Source: Sphingomonadales bacterium (GTDB taxonomy: Bacteria > Bacteroidota > Bacteroidia > UBA7662). Taken from it: a stretch of 51,172 nt of DNA. The translations under genes and the position numbers were made by a program. This document shows positions 42,872 to 51,172 of this stretch, piece after piece. The stretch lies in NCBI GenBank assembly GCA_016872215.1, contig VHAX01000001.1, positions 118,004 to 169,175 on the forward strand. The letters run 5' to 3'. Under the pieces are notes generated by a model that saw only the letters and a program-made list of their open reading frames with translations, did not search any database and was not told where the DNA came from. Within the stretch, counting starts at the first letter, position 1. Each line of letters begins with the position of its first letter.

Positions 42872-43753
42872 TTAGGTGTAGAGATCGTCTAATTTTTGGC
42901 GAATATACTTCGAAACGGCGAACCAAGTGCTCAGAAAACTGATTCCGAGGGCGATCAGCAATAGGGAAACGAAGAGTAAGATTAGTTGTACCAGAAGCTC
43001 ATCGACCTGTAGCCTCGGCACATAATACCAGAAGGTGGATTGCAAGGAAAGCAATAGGGCTATCGTGATGAGCCAACCCCAAACCGCCTGCCACAGGGAG
43101 CGATTGAGGTAGGGCAACCGAATGAAGCGGGGTGTGGCCCCAACCAGCTGCATGCTGCGGATCAGAAAACGCTCGGCATAGAGCGAGAGCCGAACACTGT
43201 TGTGGATGAGCGCCACGGCGATGAGCGCCATGAATAGGGAAACGGCAGCGAGGAATCCAAGGAGGCGCTGCACATTACGGTTGAGTAGATCGAGCAAGTC
43301 GCGCGGATAAAAAACTTCAGACACACCGGGTTGACGGATTAAAAAAGTGCGCAGTGCTTCCAGGCTGTCGCTGCGCACCCAATCCGACTTCATCTGCACC
43401 TGAAAGGAGGCCAAAAGAGGATTGTAGCCCAAAAAATCGAGAAAGTCCTCCCCCAGCTCCTGAGAAAGCTCCCGGGCGGCGGTGTCCTTCGACACGAATC
43501 GGACCGTGCGAACCCCAGGGTAGAACGATAGTTGTTTGTCGACATATTCTTTTTGTCGATTGCCGGCATCTTCCTTCAGATAGACTTGTACCTGCATTTC
43601 CTCACGCAATAAATTACTGAGTGCGCCCAATTGCAGCCACAACAAACCGAATACCCCCATCAGCAGGAGCACCAGGGTGATGCCAACAGTAGCCCATACC
43701 CTGCTCCTGAGTGCACGTCGACGAAAATAACCAGAAGATCCGTTTTGTGACAA
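42872..43753 (-). CDS. ftsX: Cell division protein FtsX-like permease
   Basis: 293 residues with four membrane helices (about 25-45, 165-190, 218-240, 255-280) and a large loop between helices 1 and 2 (SNLLREEMQVQVYLKED, then YPGVRTVRFVSKDTAARELS). In the FtsEX complex it regulates peptidoglycan hydrolases at the division site. ftsE is not adjacent; in many Bacteroidota the two genes lie apart. The only start before the first helix is TTG 43753, since a stop codon lies six codons upstream in frame. First gene of the five-gene run. No clear promoter was found in the 179 bases shared with leuS. Confidence 0.92.
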   Translation of the reverse strand: MSQNGSSGYFRRRALRSRVWATVGITLVLLLMGVFGLLWLQLGALSNLLREEMQVQVYLKEDAGNRQKEYVDKQLSFYPGVRTVRFVSKDTAARELSQELGEDFLDFLGYNPLLASFQVQMKSDWVRSDSLEALRTFLIRQPGVSEVFYPRDLLDLLNRNVQRLLGFLAAVSLFMALIAVALIHNSVRLSLYAERFLIRSMQLVGATPRFIRLPYLNRSLWQAVWGWLITIALLLSLQSTFWYYVPRLQVDELLVQLILLFVSLLLIALGISFLSTWFAVSKYIRQKLDDLYT

Positions 43754-43904
43754 TTTTAATGCGTTATTTTATAGATTAAAATAAAATTGCTTCTGCAAAT
43801 GGGTCATTTCAATAGCCGTGCAAAATCCAAAAAAAATGCATTCCATAAGCCCATGTATCCCCAAAATTCGGAAAAACAGACGAAAAACTGAGGGTTCATA
43901 CCCC

Positions 43905-43912
43905 TATTTTTG
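43905..43912 (+). promoter_or_regulatory. -7 box TATTTTTG of leuS
   Basis: Exact TAnnTTTG match, 20 bases before the leuS ATG at 43933. No -33 TTG at standard distance. Confidence 0.6.
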
Positions 43913-43932
43913 CGCTTTCAGATCCAAGACCC

Positions 43933-46923
43933 ATGAGCGAGTATCTTTTTGCACAGGAAGAACAACGGTGGCAGGCATACTGGGAAGAAAAGGGCATCTA
44001 TCGCACGCCCGACGACCCGAATCTTCCCACCTATTATGTGTTGGATATGTTTCCCTACCCCTCGGGAGCGGGGCTCCATGTGGGCCACCCCCTTGGCTAC
44101 ATTGCGAGCGACATCATGGCTCGCTACCATCGGATGCGAGGCTATGCCGTACTTCACCCCATGGGATTCGACGCATTCGGATTGCCTGCCGAGCAATACG
44201 CCATACAGACAGGTCAACATCCCGCACACACGACCGCCGATAACATAAAAAAATACACAGAACAGCTACGCAAAATTGGCTTCTCCTACGATTGGTCGCG
44301 CAGTGTAACCACCAGCGACCCATCCTACTACCGCTGGACGCAGTGGATCTTCCTGGAACTATTCAATAGCTGGTATGATCGCGATGCACATAATGGCGTT
44401 GGTCGGGCACGCCCGATCCATGAACTGATTCGGCACTTCGAGATGAGGGGCACCTACGAGCTCCATGCGGCTTGTGCAGATGACACGCCTGTTTTTACTG
44501 CCGATGAATGGAAACTGTATACCGAAGCGGAACGATCGGAGCAATTGATGCACTACCGCCTGGCCTATCTGGCGGAAGCCCAGGTAAATTGGTGTCCGGC
44601 CCTGGGAACCGTTCTGGCCAATGATGAAGTCAAAGATGGTGTTTCGGAGCGCGGGGGACACCCCGTTGAGGTCAGGATGATGCAACAGTGGATGCTACGC
44701 ATAACGGCCTACTCGGCCCGCCTGCTCGACGGACTCAATGACCTGAACTGGTCGGATGCCATCAAAGAACAACAGCGGCACTGGATCGGCCGATCGACCG
44801 GTGCCCGCATTCGGTTCAAGCCAGAAACACTTGAGACACACCACCAAACGCATACACTTGAGACTCATATTACGCTCTCGTCAACGGAAGAGGAGCCTAT
44901 TGAGGTCTTCACCACCCGCCCCGACACGCTTTTTGGGGTTAGTTTTCTCGTGCTTGCGCCCGAACATCCCCGTGTGATGGCCCTTACCCATCCGACCCGG
45001 CGACGGGAAGTGGAGCGATATGTTCTACAGACACAACTACGCTCCGAGCGGGAGCGTATGGCAGAAGTGAAAACAGTCAGCGGTGTTCCCACGGGTCGCC
45101 ACGCCGTCAATCCCCTGAACAGCGCACGCATCCCCATCTGGATTGCCGATTATGTGTTGGCCGGATACGGCGTGGGGGCCGTTATGGGCGTTCCAGGTAG
45201 CGATGAACGTGACTGGCGTTTCGCCCAACACTTCAAACTGCCGATCATCCCTGTTGTGGAGGGCACCAATCCCGAAAAAGGTGCCGAGAGCCAGCGTTCC
45301 GCACGCATGATCAATAGTGACTTTCTCGATGGACATACTGCAGATGAGGCAATACCTTTGGTGATTGAAAGGCTTGAACAGCTCGGTCACGGCGAAGGCA
45401 CCACCCAATACCGCTTGCGCGATGCCATTTTCAGCCGCCAGCGCTACTGGGGCGAGCCTGTGCCTATTGCCTTTGGTGATCACGGTCCCGTGGCGGTCGA
45501 CACCTCTGATCTACCCCTGCTGTTGCCAGAGGTCGACAAATACCTCCCAACGGAGGAGGGTGAGCCACCCCTGGCACGCGCCAAAGATTGGTCGTACCAT
45601 AGGATGCCCCTGGAAACCACCACCATGCCGGGTTGGGCCGGTTCGAGCTGGTACTTCTTGCGCTATACTGACCCCCATAACACAAAGGAATTTGCATCAC
45701 GTATACATACCGACCGCTGGAAACAGGTCGACCTCTATATGGGGGGTGCAGAGCATGCTACCGGACACCTTCTTTACGCCCGCTTCTGGACCCAGTTTTT
45801 GTATGACCGTGGCCACATAGGATTCAACGAGCCATTCCGCTGCCTAGTCAACCAGGGCATGATCCAAGGCGTGTCGGCCTATATGCAGCGAGTTCGGCTT
45901 CCCGGAATAAAGCCCGATGAAAACCACCAAACCCGTGTGCTCAAAGGTTTCAATAAAAACGGCGCACCTCTGCGCTGGGAATGCCCGTCGACCTACACCA
46001 ACGCCTGGCTAAGCGCCGGAATCCAAATTGAGGGGGCCGAACCATCAGGCCGTGTTTCGGTTGATGTGAGCCTGGTGGAGCAAAACCGACTCAACTGCAC
46101 CGAATGGAAAGCTCAGGAAACGGGGCGTGATACTCAAGGTTGGCTCATGATCGGCGAAAACGGGCATCTCACGGCCCAATCACAATCACACAACGAACTC
46201 CATTCCGATGAGCTTATCTTCTACACCTCGCCCGAGGTGGAAAAAATGTCGAAATCAAAAAGGAATGTGGTGAACCCCGATTGGGTCGTCAAAAAATACG
46301 GAGCCGATACCCTGCGAATGTATGAAATGTTTTTAGGGCCGCTGGAGGTCAGTAAGCCCTGGGACACCCAAGGAATCGAGGGTGTGTTCCGATTTCTCCA
46401 AAAGCTGTGGCGGATGTGCCATCCGGGTGGACAATTCTCGCTGGATCAGGGTGAACCAACGGATCAGGAATGGAAAAGCCTGCACAAGCTCTTGCTAAAG
46501 ATCGGTTCCGATATTGAGCGCTTCTCTTTCAACACCTCCGTGAGCGCCTTTATGATTGCGGTTAACGAACTGCAGACGATGGGCTGCCACAAGCAGGCGA
46601 TCATAGACCCACTCGTGCGAGCTCTGGCCCCTTTCGCCCCTCATCTGTCCGAAAGCCTATGGCAGGCCATGGGCAAACCAGAATCCGTACACTTGAGCGC
46701 ATTTCCCGAGGGTGACCCCGAACGGGTGCGGGAAGACAACTATGACTACCCCATACAGGAAAACGGCAAAATGCGCTTCAACCTGAACCTGCCCCGTGCC
46801 GCTTCGGCAGAGGAGCTACAAGCACTGGTAATGGCCAATCCACGCGTACATCAGCTGTGCGGCGAACGCAAACCCAAGCGCGTGGTGGTGGTTCCGGGCC
46901 GTATCGTGAATCTTGTATTCTAA
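43933..46923 (+). CDS. leuS: Leucyl-tRNA synthetase
   Basis: Class I aminoacyl-tRNA synthetase charging tRNA-Leu. 996 residues, at the long end for bacteria. Signature HIGH variant in YPSGAGLHVGHPLGY; CP1 editing domain with TTRPDTLFGVSFLVLAPEHP and GVGAVMGVPGSDERD; then the KMSKS loop in EVEKMSKSKRNVVNP. A lineage-typical insertion of about 115 residues precedes KMSKS (from GMIQGVSAYMQ to LIFYTSPEVE). The C-terminal anticodon-binding and Leu-specific parts are complete. ATG chosen because it follows a -7 box and gives MSEYLFAQEEQRWQAYW. Confidence 0.97.
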   Translation: MSEYLFAQEEQRWQAYWEEKGIYRTPDDPNLPTYYVLDMFPYPSGAGLHVGHPLGYIASDIMARYHRMRGYAVLHPMGFDAFGLPAEQYAIQTGQHPAHTTADNIKKYTEQLRKIGFSYDWSRSVTTSDPSYYRWTQWIFLELFNSWYDRDAHNGVGRARPIHELIRHFEMRGTYELHAACADDTPVFTADEWKLYTEAERSEQLMHYRLAYLAEAQVNWCPALGTVLANDEVKDGVSERGGHPVEVRMMQQWMLRITAYSARLLDGLNDLNWSDAIKEQQRHWIGRSTGARIRFKPETLETHHQTHTLETHITLSSTEEEPIEVFTTRPDTLFGVSFLVLAPEHPRVMALTHPTRRREVERYVLQTQLRSERERMAEVKTVSGVPTGRHAVNPLNSARIPIWIADYVLAGYGVGAVMGVPGSDERDWRFAQHFKLPIIPVVEGTNPEKGAESQRSARMINSDFLDGHTADEAIPLVIERLEQLGHGEGTTQYRLRDAIFSRQRYWGEPVPIAFGDHGPVAVDTSDLPLLLPEVDKYLPTEEGEPPLARAKDWSYHRMPLETTTMPGWAGSSWYFLRYTDPHNTKEFASRIHTDRWKQVDLYMGGAEHATGHLLYARFWTQFLYDRGHIGFNEPFRCLVNQGMIQGVSAYMQRVRLPGIKPDENHQTRVLKGFNKNGAPLRWECPSTYTNAWLSAGIQIEGAEPSGRVSVDVSLVEQNRLNCTEWKAQETGRDTQGWLMIGENGHLTAQSQSHNELHSDELIFYTSPEVEKMSKSKRNVVNPDWVVKKYGADTLRMYEMFLGPLEVSKPWDTQGIEGVFRFLQKLWRMCHPGGQFSLDQGEPTDQEWKSLHKLLLKIGSDIERFSFNTSVSAFMIAVNELQTMGCHKQAIIDPLVRALAPFAPHLSESLWQAMGKPESVHLSAFPEGDPERVREDNYDYPIQENGKMRFNLNLPRAASAEELQALVMANPRVHQLCGERKPKRVVVVPGRIVNLVF

Positions 46924-47071
46924 ATATTATGTTATTTATACATTCGTACCACCCATTCTAAAATTAACATCTACTTTTTTATAAAACCCTCCATTTTTCT
47001 TTCATAATAACCACCATTTTGCTCATCCAAGCCCCATTAAGGGTGCATCCTACTTAATAAAACAATCAACC

Positions 47072-49180
47072 ATGAACAAATTTAATACCCTGTTTCTGTG
47101 CGGCCTATTCGTTGCGGGGATCAACCTGCTTAAACCATCGCAAGCGCAACCCACCGAGTTACTCCGTGAGGAAATGCTGTGGGATTTTCAAATGGTGGGG
47201 GCTCCGCAGGTGTCGCCCGACGGCAAATCAACCATTTACAGCGTGCGATACAACAACCTGGCCGACAACAAAGGGCAATCGGATTTGTATCTCCTCGACC
47301 TGGCCACTGGCAGCAGTCGCAGACTCACCCAAACCCCCGGCTCGGAGAACAGTTATAGCTGGAGGCCCGACGGACAACGCATTGGTTACCTCAGCAGCGC
47401 AGGAGGAAGTAGTCAACTTTGGGAAATGCTACCCGATGGCAGCGGAACGAAGCAGATCAGCAACCACCCTGGGGGCATCAGCGGATATGGGTATAGTCCG
47501 GCTGGCGACCAGTTGTTTTACACTGCCTCGGTGCTCCTCGACAGCAGTCTGCAGCAACGCTACCCCGAATTGTCGAAATCGACCGGCATGCTGTTCGATG
47601 GACTCATGTACCGTCACTGGGATCAGTTCACCGACGGCACATACAGCCATGTATTCGTCCAGGAATACCACGATGGCGCGCTTCATGGTAAGCCCATCGA
47701 CATCATGGAGGGCGAACGATTTCACAGCCCGATGCCCCCATTTGGCGGCAGCGAACAGACCAGCTGGTCACCCCGAGGCGATTATTTAATGTACACCAGC
47801 AAGAAACTCCGCGGAACCGAAGCCGCACAAAGCACCAACTCCGATTTGTATGTCTACGAGCGCGCGACCGGAAAAACCATCAGGCGTACGAAGGGACTGA
47901 TGGGCTACGATACCGACCCGCAATTTTCGCCCGATGGCCGCTACCTGACCTGGCTCAGCATGAGGCGCGACGGCTATGAGGCCGACAAAAACCGAATCAT
48001 GTTGATGGCCTTTCCCGATGGAGACCCCAGAGACATCACAGAAAGCTTTGACCTTTCAGCTGAATCGTTCGTGTGGTCGACCGATGGCAACCGGATTTTA
48101 TTCACCGCCGGCATAAGAGGCACTGTACAGGTATTTGAATATGCCCTCGACAGCCTTTTGGCCGCACGGACCTATGCCCTCAAAAAAAACCAGGTCTACC
48201 GCAACTTCCGCCAGATCACCACGGGTGATGTGAATTACGGGGGTCTCAGCTTCCTGCCTTCAACAGGTGGTGGCTCGCTGATCGCCCAAAGGCAGAGCAT
48301 GCTCAGACCCAATGAGTTGTTTCGCATCAACCTGAACAACGGATCGGCTCAGGCCCTCACCGACCACAACGGCCAGCTCATCGCTCTCTTGAAGCCCGCC
48401 CGTGTGGTTTCGCGCACCATAGGCACCAGCGATGCGCGGAGCATGCAAACCTGGGTGATCTATCCCCCCGATTTCGATTCAACCAAGCACTACCCCACCC
48501 TGTTGTATTGTCAGGGCGGCCCCCAGAGCATGATCGGACAATCGTTCAGCACCCGTTGGAACTTCTATCTGATGGCCAGTAAGGGCTATATCGTGGTGGC
48601 ACCGAACCGCAGAGGGCTGCCGGGCTTTGGTCAGGAGTGGAACGAAGCCATTTCGGGTGATTGGGGTGGGCAAGCCATGCGCGATTACCTATCGGCCATC
48701 GACAGCATGAGCCAAGAAAAATACGTGGACACCGATCGTTTGGGTGCTGTGGGCGCCTCTTTTGGTGGTTATTCGGTCTATTGGCTCGCAGGCAACCACA
48801 ACAAGCGCTTTAAAGCCTTTATCGCGCATTGTGGGGTCTATAACCTAGAGGCTATGTTCGGACAAACGGAGGAGATCTTCTTCACCGACTTCGACATGAA
48901 AGGGAGGCCATGGGATGTGCCGACTCCACGGAGCTATACCGATTTCTCACCCCATCGCTTTGTCGGGCGCTGGGATGCACCCATCCTGATCATCCACAAC
49001 GAAAAGGATTTTAGGGTGCCCCTGGCACAAGGCATAGAAGCCTTTACGGCGGCCCAGTTGCGGGGGGTGAAAAGTCAATTCCTCTATTTCCCCGACGAAA
49101 ACCACTGGGTCATCAAACCGCAAAACAGCGTGTTGTGGCAGAAGGTATTCTTCAACTTCCTCGGCGAGCAGCTGAAATAG
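47072..49180 (+). CDS. Secreted S9-family prolyl oligopeptidase-like peptidase (DPP5-like)
   Basis: 702 residues. N-terminal signal peptide (LFLCGLFVAGINLLKPSQAQ, cleavage near Ala 25). Residues 35-430 form a beta-propeller with PD40/TolB-like repeats (PQVSPDGKSTIYSVRYN, DPQFSPDGRYLTWLSMR). Residues 440-702 are the alpha/beta-hydrolase: GASFGGYS with nucleophile Ser 563, Asp 646 in NEKDFRVP and His 678 in ENHWV. It should release dipeptides or acylated residues from peptides in the periplasm; it resembles the Porphyromonas DPP5/acylaminoacyl peptidase group. The gene is free-standing, five bases from the convergent T9SS gene. Confidence 0.92.
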   Translation: MNKFNTLFLCGLFVAGINLLKPSQAQPTELLREEMLWDFQMVGAPQVSPDGKSTIYSVRYNNLADNKGQSDLYLLDLATGSSRRLTQTPGSENSYSWRPDGQRIGYLSSAGGSSQLWEMLPDGSGTKQISNHPGGISGYGYSPAGDQLFYTASVLLDSSLQQRYPELSKSTGMLFDGLMYRHWDQFTDGTYSHVFVQEYHDGALHGKPIDIMEGERFHSPMPPFGGSEQTSWSPRGDYLMYTSKKLRGTEAAQSTNSDLYVYERATGKTIRRTKGLMGYDTDPQFSPDGRYLTWLSMRRDGYEADKNRIMLMAFPDGDPRDITESFDLSAESFVWSTDGNRILFTAGIRGTVQVFEYALDSLLAARTYALKKNQVYRNFRQITTGDVNYGGLSFLPSTGGGSLIAQRQSMLRPNELFRINLNNGSAQALTDHNGQLIALLKPARVVSRTIGTSDARSMQTWVIYPPDFDSTKHYPTLLYCQGGPQSMIGQSFSTRWNFYLMASKGYIVVAPNRRGLPGFGQEWNEAISGDWGGQAMRDYLSAIDSMSQEKYVDTDRLGAVGASFGGYSVYWLAGNHNKRFKAFIAHCGVYNLEAMFGQTEEIFFTDFDMKGRPWDVPTPRSYTDFSPHRFVGRWDAPILIIHNEKDFRVPLAQGIEAFTAAQLRGVKSQFLYFPDENHWVIKPQNSVLWQKVFFNFLGEQLK

Positions 49181-49185
49181 CCATC

Positions 49186-51172
49186 TTAACGAGATTTCAC
49201 TATGCGCAACACACGTTGCTCGGTGTGTCCCCCGAAATCGAGGGTTACCCGGCAATTGTAGATGCCCTGCGATAAATTTCCGGCATCGACCGTCCATTCG
49301 TGGTTGCCCGCGGGGAACGACCGAGCGCCATATTCCATCAGCTTACGGCCCGACGCATCATACCATTCCATGCGCACCCTTGCCGCCTCAGGCAAAGACA
49401 AAAGCAGACTCATCTGATCGGTAAACGGATTCGGATAGCAACTCAGCTCGAGCGAGCCCGAACGGGTGTTCATGCGGCGAGGCACCGTTAGGCGTGCATC
49501 GGGTATCGGCACACCCAAGCCATCGGCCAGCTCGCATTCTTCCAGGGCTACAGGCGATGATAAATCGGCCGGGATCGTATGCACCTGATCGTCGAAAACC
49601 AAATGAACCAGATCCTCACCCGCTTTCACACGCATCGGCACCTCAGATACCCATCCCAGGCGCAATACACCACCCTGTCGGGCGAAAACAACCGGAGAAG
49701 AGCCGGCAGGCGCGGAGGGGATGCGTACCTCACGGAGCGAAAGTTGCTCATCCAATTGCAATTCGAGCGACACAGCGCCCAACTCCAAGTCAGTGGTTGC
49801 ACGAATGGGCCAAACATTCATCTCGTTGGAGGGTAGTCCGCCCACCGATAGATTCACACCGGCCGACTGACGAGCACCCGCCTGGGGCACATACGATCCG
49901 TTGGCATCGCCCGCGGTGAGTGCGCGGAGGTGAACCTGGATCGAATCTGATGTGAGCACCACATTGGTATCGGTAAATATCCAGTTGGGTATGACCAACG
50001 AATAATTCGGGTTTGCGAAGCGATTTAAAATTTGCAGACCGTCGGTGGCATTTACCACTAAGCTTACATTCACATCGGCCGCCCTAAAGAACATCCCATG
50101 CAAGGGAATTCGCCTGGTGTAATGCATCAGCGCCGCATGTGCGTCGGTGGCATTCACCCCACCCCAAGGCTTTTGGGTCGACATGACGAATGCATAATTG
50201 GAATCGCGAAGCACATCAAGGAACAAGAACCGACCCATGCCATCGGTTAACATACTATCTAAAACAGATGAACCCGACATCAATCGCACCTTGCTGTTGT
50301 TCATGGCAGTGGATGAGCTATTGAGATAGGAAACCCTACCCGCGATTTTGCCGCAGTTACCCACAGTAAGGTTCAGTGTAATAACACTATCGCAACCCGT
50401 ATGATTGATGAGGGTGTCGCGGTACACACCGCTCACTGTTCTGAGCGCTCCATCAAAATAGAATCCCAAACATACCGCGCGGGCAAAGGAATAACTGTTG
50501 GCGGTGCTGCACACCACGGTACCTACCTGGGTGGAGGCTTCAGCAAAATTCTTCAATGCCTCCCGGTTTCCAACCTGATCCACCGCGCGAATGAAGAAAT
50601 CGTAGCGATTACCAAAACTACCTGTATAATTATACGCTGTTGAAGCAGCAGGAAGCGTTGCCAGAAGCTGATAAGGGGTATTATTTTCTGAAACAAACAA
50701 TTGATAGAATGCAATTCCTGAACCGCGCAAATCATCGTTACCCTGCCAACGCACCACGAAATTAGTCTGGTTTTGTATGGCTTGGAGGGGCTGCGCAGCG
50801 GTAGTAGGCGGCGCAGCATCAACTGTATTGAAAACCGTATTGGTGGTGATGACAGCATTGATGTCGAACAATATGTCGGCCGATGCAAGGACGGAGTCGC
50901 CCGTTGAGGCATTCGATTCAGGCAAAATAAAATACTTCGCAAAACCCTCGCCCGAACCAATTAGGTCATTAATTTTCAGAAACCCAGCCATAGGGTCGTC
51001 GGGGGGAAGGCCATTGCTGCGATTCACACTTTGCATCACCCAGAAAATTTCGTGGGTGGTAACATCCACGCCCGCCGTAACCTGCACATCAACCCCAATA
51101 TTGGCACTATCTTGTAAAGGTAGGGTTACTGTATAGTTGGGCCGACCAAAAGGAACTGGGAATACATATGGC
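49186..51172 (-). CDS. Type IX secretion cargo protein, N-terminus outside the window
   Basis: The minus-strand frame is open through the right edge, so at least 661 residues of a larger protein are visible. About residues 119-218 look like a fibronectin III-like domain (GSGIAFYQLFVSENNTP, YDFFIRAVDQVGNRE). Then comes the Bacteroidota repeat VSGVYRDTLINHTGCDSV. Residues 275-430 resemble a carboxypeptidase-like fold plus dockerin-like pairs (VNATDAHAALMHYTRRIPL, TAGDANGSY). The last 90 residues are a type A sorting domain: CYPNPFTDQMSLLLSL, then GRKLMEYGARSFPAG and QGIYNCRVTL. It should be exported by T9SS and anchored or released at the cell surface. A GTG at 51087 is an internal codon, not the start. 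Confidence 0.9.
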   Translation of the reverse strand, partial: PYVFPVPFGRPNYTVTLPLQDSANIGVDVQVTAGVDVTTHEIFWVMQSVNRSNGLPPDDPMAGFLKINDLIGSGEGFAKYFILPESNASTGDSVLASADILFDINAVITTNTVFNTVDAAPPTTAAQPLQAIQNQTNFVVRWQGNDDLRGSGIAFYQLFVSENNTPYQLLATLPAASTAYNYTGSFGNRYDFFIRAVDQVGNREALKNFAEASTQVGTVVCSTANSYSFARAVCLGFYFDGALRTVSGVYRDTLINHTGCDSVITLNLTVGNCGKIAGRVSYLNSSSTAMNNSKVRLMSGSSVLDSMLTDGMGRFLFLDVLRDSNYAFVMSTQKPWGGVNATDAHAALMHYTRRIPLHGMFFRAADVNVSLVVNATDGLQILNRFANPNYSLVIPNWIFTDTNVVLTSDSIQVHLRALTAGDANGSYVPQAGARQSAGVNLSVGGLPSNEMNVWPIRATTDLELGAVSLELQLDEQLSLREVRIPSAPAGSSPVVFARQGGVLRLGWVSEVPMRVKAGEDLVHLVFDDQVHTIPADLSSPVALEECELADGLGVPIPDARLTVPRRMNTRSGSLELSCYPNPFTDQMSLLLSLPEAARVRMEWYDASGRKLMEYGARSFPAGNHEWTVDAGNLSQGIYNCRVTLDFGGHTEQRVLRIVKSR

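Overview
The window is a stretch of chromosome from a member of the Bacteroidota. Evidence: a TamL/BamA-like outer-membrane barrel end at the left edge, a protein with a type IX secretion sorting tail at the right edge, lineage-typical uncharacterised families (DUF3098, DUF4159, an IS1096/pRiA4b ORF-3-like protein), Bacteroidota-type RNase R, TopA and LeuS, little Shine-Dalgarno use, and many starts preceded at short distance by the Bacteroidota -7 box TAnnTTTG (or TAnnTTCG). Base composition is near 50% G+C by eye. The genus cannot be told from the sequence. Almost everything is core housekeeping; I see no insertion sequence, prophage, CRISPR array, tRNA or rRNA.

Layout. 1-1.4 kb: barrel end, then rplU-rpmA (L21, L27 with a long extra tail). 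1.6-6.5 kb (minus): a double-ATPase peptide ABC protein, rnr, and an isoprenyl diphosphate synthase. 6.6-11 kb: coiled-coil membrane protein, transglutaminase-like protein, topA. 11-18.2 kb (plus): polyprenyl-phosphate-type GT2, ArnT/PMT-like transferase, tRNA nucleotidyltransferase/HD protein, acidic-tailed IS1096-ORF3-like protein, miaA, rsmE, DUF4159. 18.4-21.9 kb (minus): pgi-manA-lipB. 21.9-24.9 kb (plus): yraN, prfB with a programmed +1 frameshift, aldehyde dehydrogenase. 25-29.9 kb (minus): hldD and a 1323-residue orphan sensor kinase. 30-32.9 kb (plus): NTF2-like lipoprotein, SDR, queD, fabD. 32.9-38.6 kb: prmC, ribD, FKBP lipoprotein, rlmH, NAD(P)-binding protein, HsdR-N-like protein, AMP nucleosidase. 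38.7-43.8 kb: holA, a decayed gene relic, and the ribF-truB-uppP-DUF3098-ftsX operon (minus). 43.9-51.2 kb: leuS, an S9 peptidase, and the partial type IX cargo protein.

Themes. Translation and RNA modification dominate (rplU, rpmA, prfB, prmC, miaA, rsmE, rlmH, truB, cca, leuS, queD). PrmC methylates the GGQ motif of release factors, so prfB and prmC are functional partners. Envelope functions form a second theme (isoprenyl synthase, uppP, GT2 plus ArnT-like transferase, hldD, ftsX, barrel protein, lipoproteins). Many neighbours are joined by 4-base ATGA, GTGA or TTGA overlaps, so translational coupling is the main operon design.

No clearly new multi-gene system is visible. The most interesting signals are architectural: promoters placed so close to start codons that several mRNAs should be leaderless or nearly so (prfB, prmC, ribD, GT2), a back-to-back divergent promoter pair in a 31-base gap, a Shine-Dalgarno-like prfB frameshift stimulator in a genome that hardly uses such sites for initiation, a hidden frameshifted gene relic at 39.8-40.0 kb, and an apparent excess of the palindrome GTCGAC.
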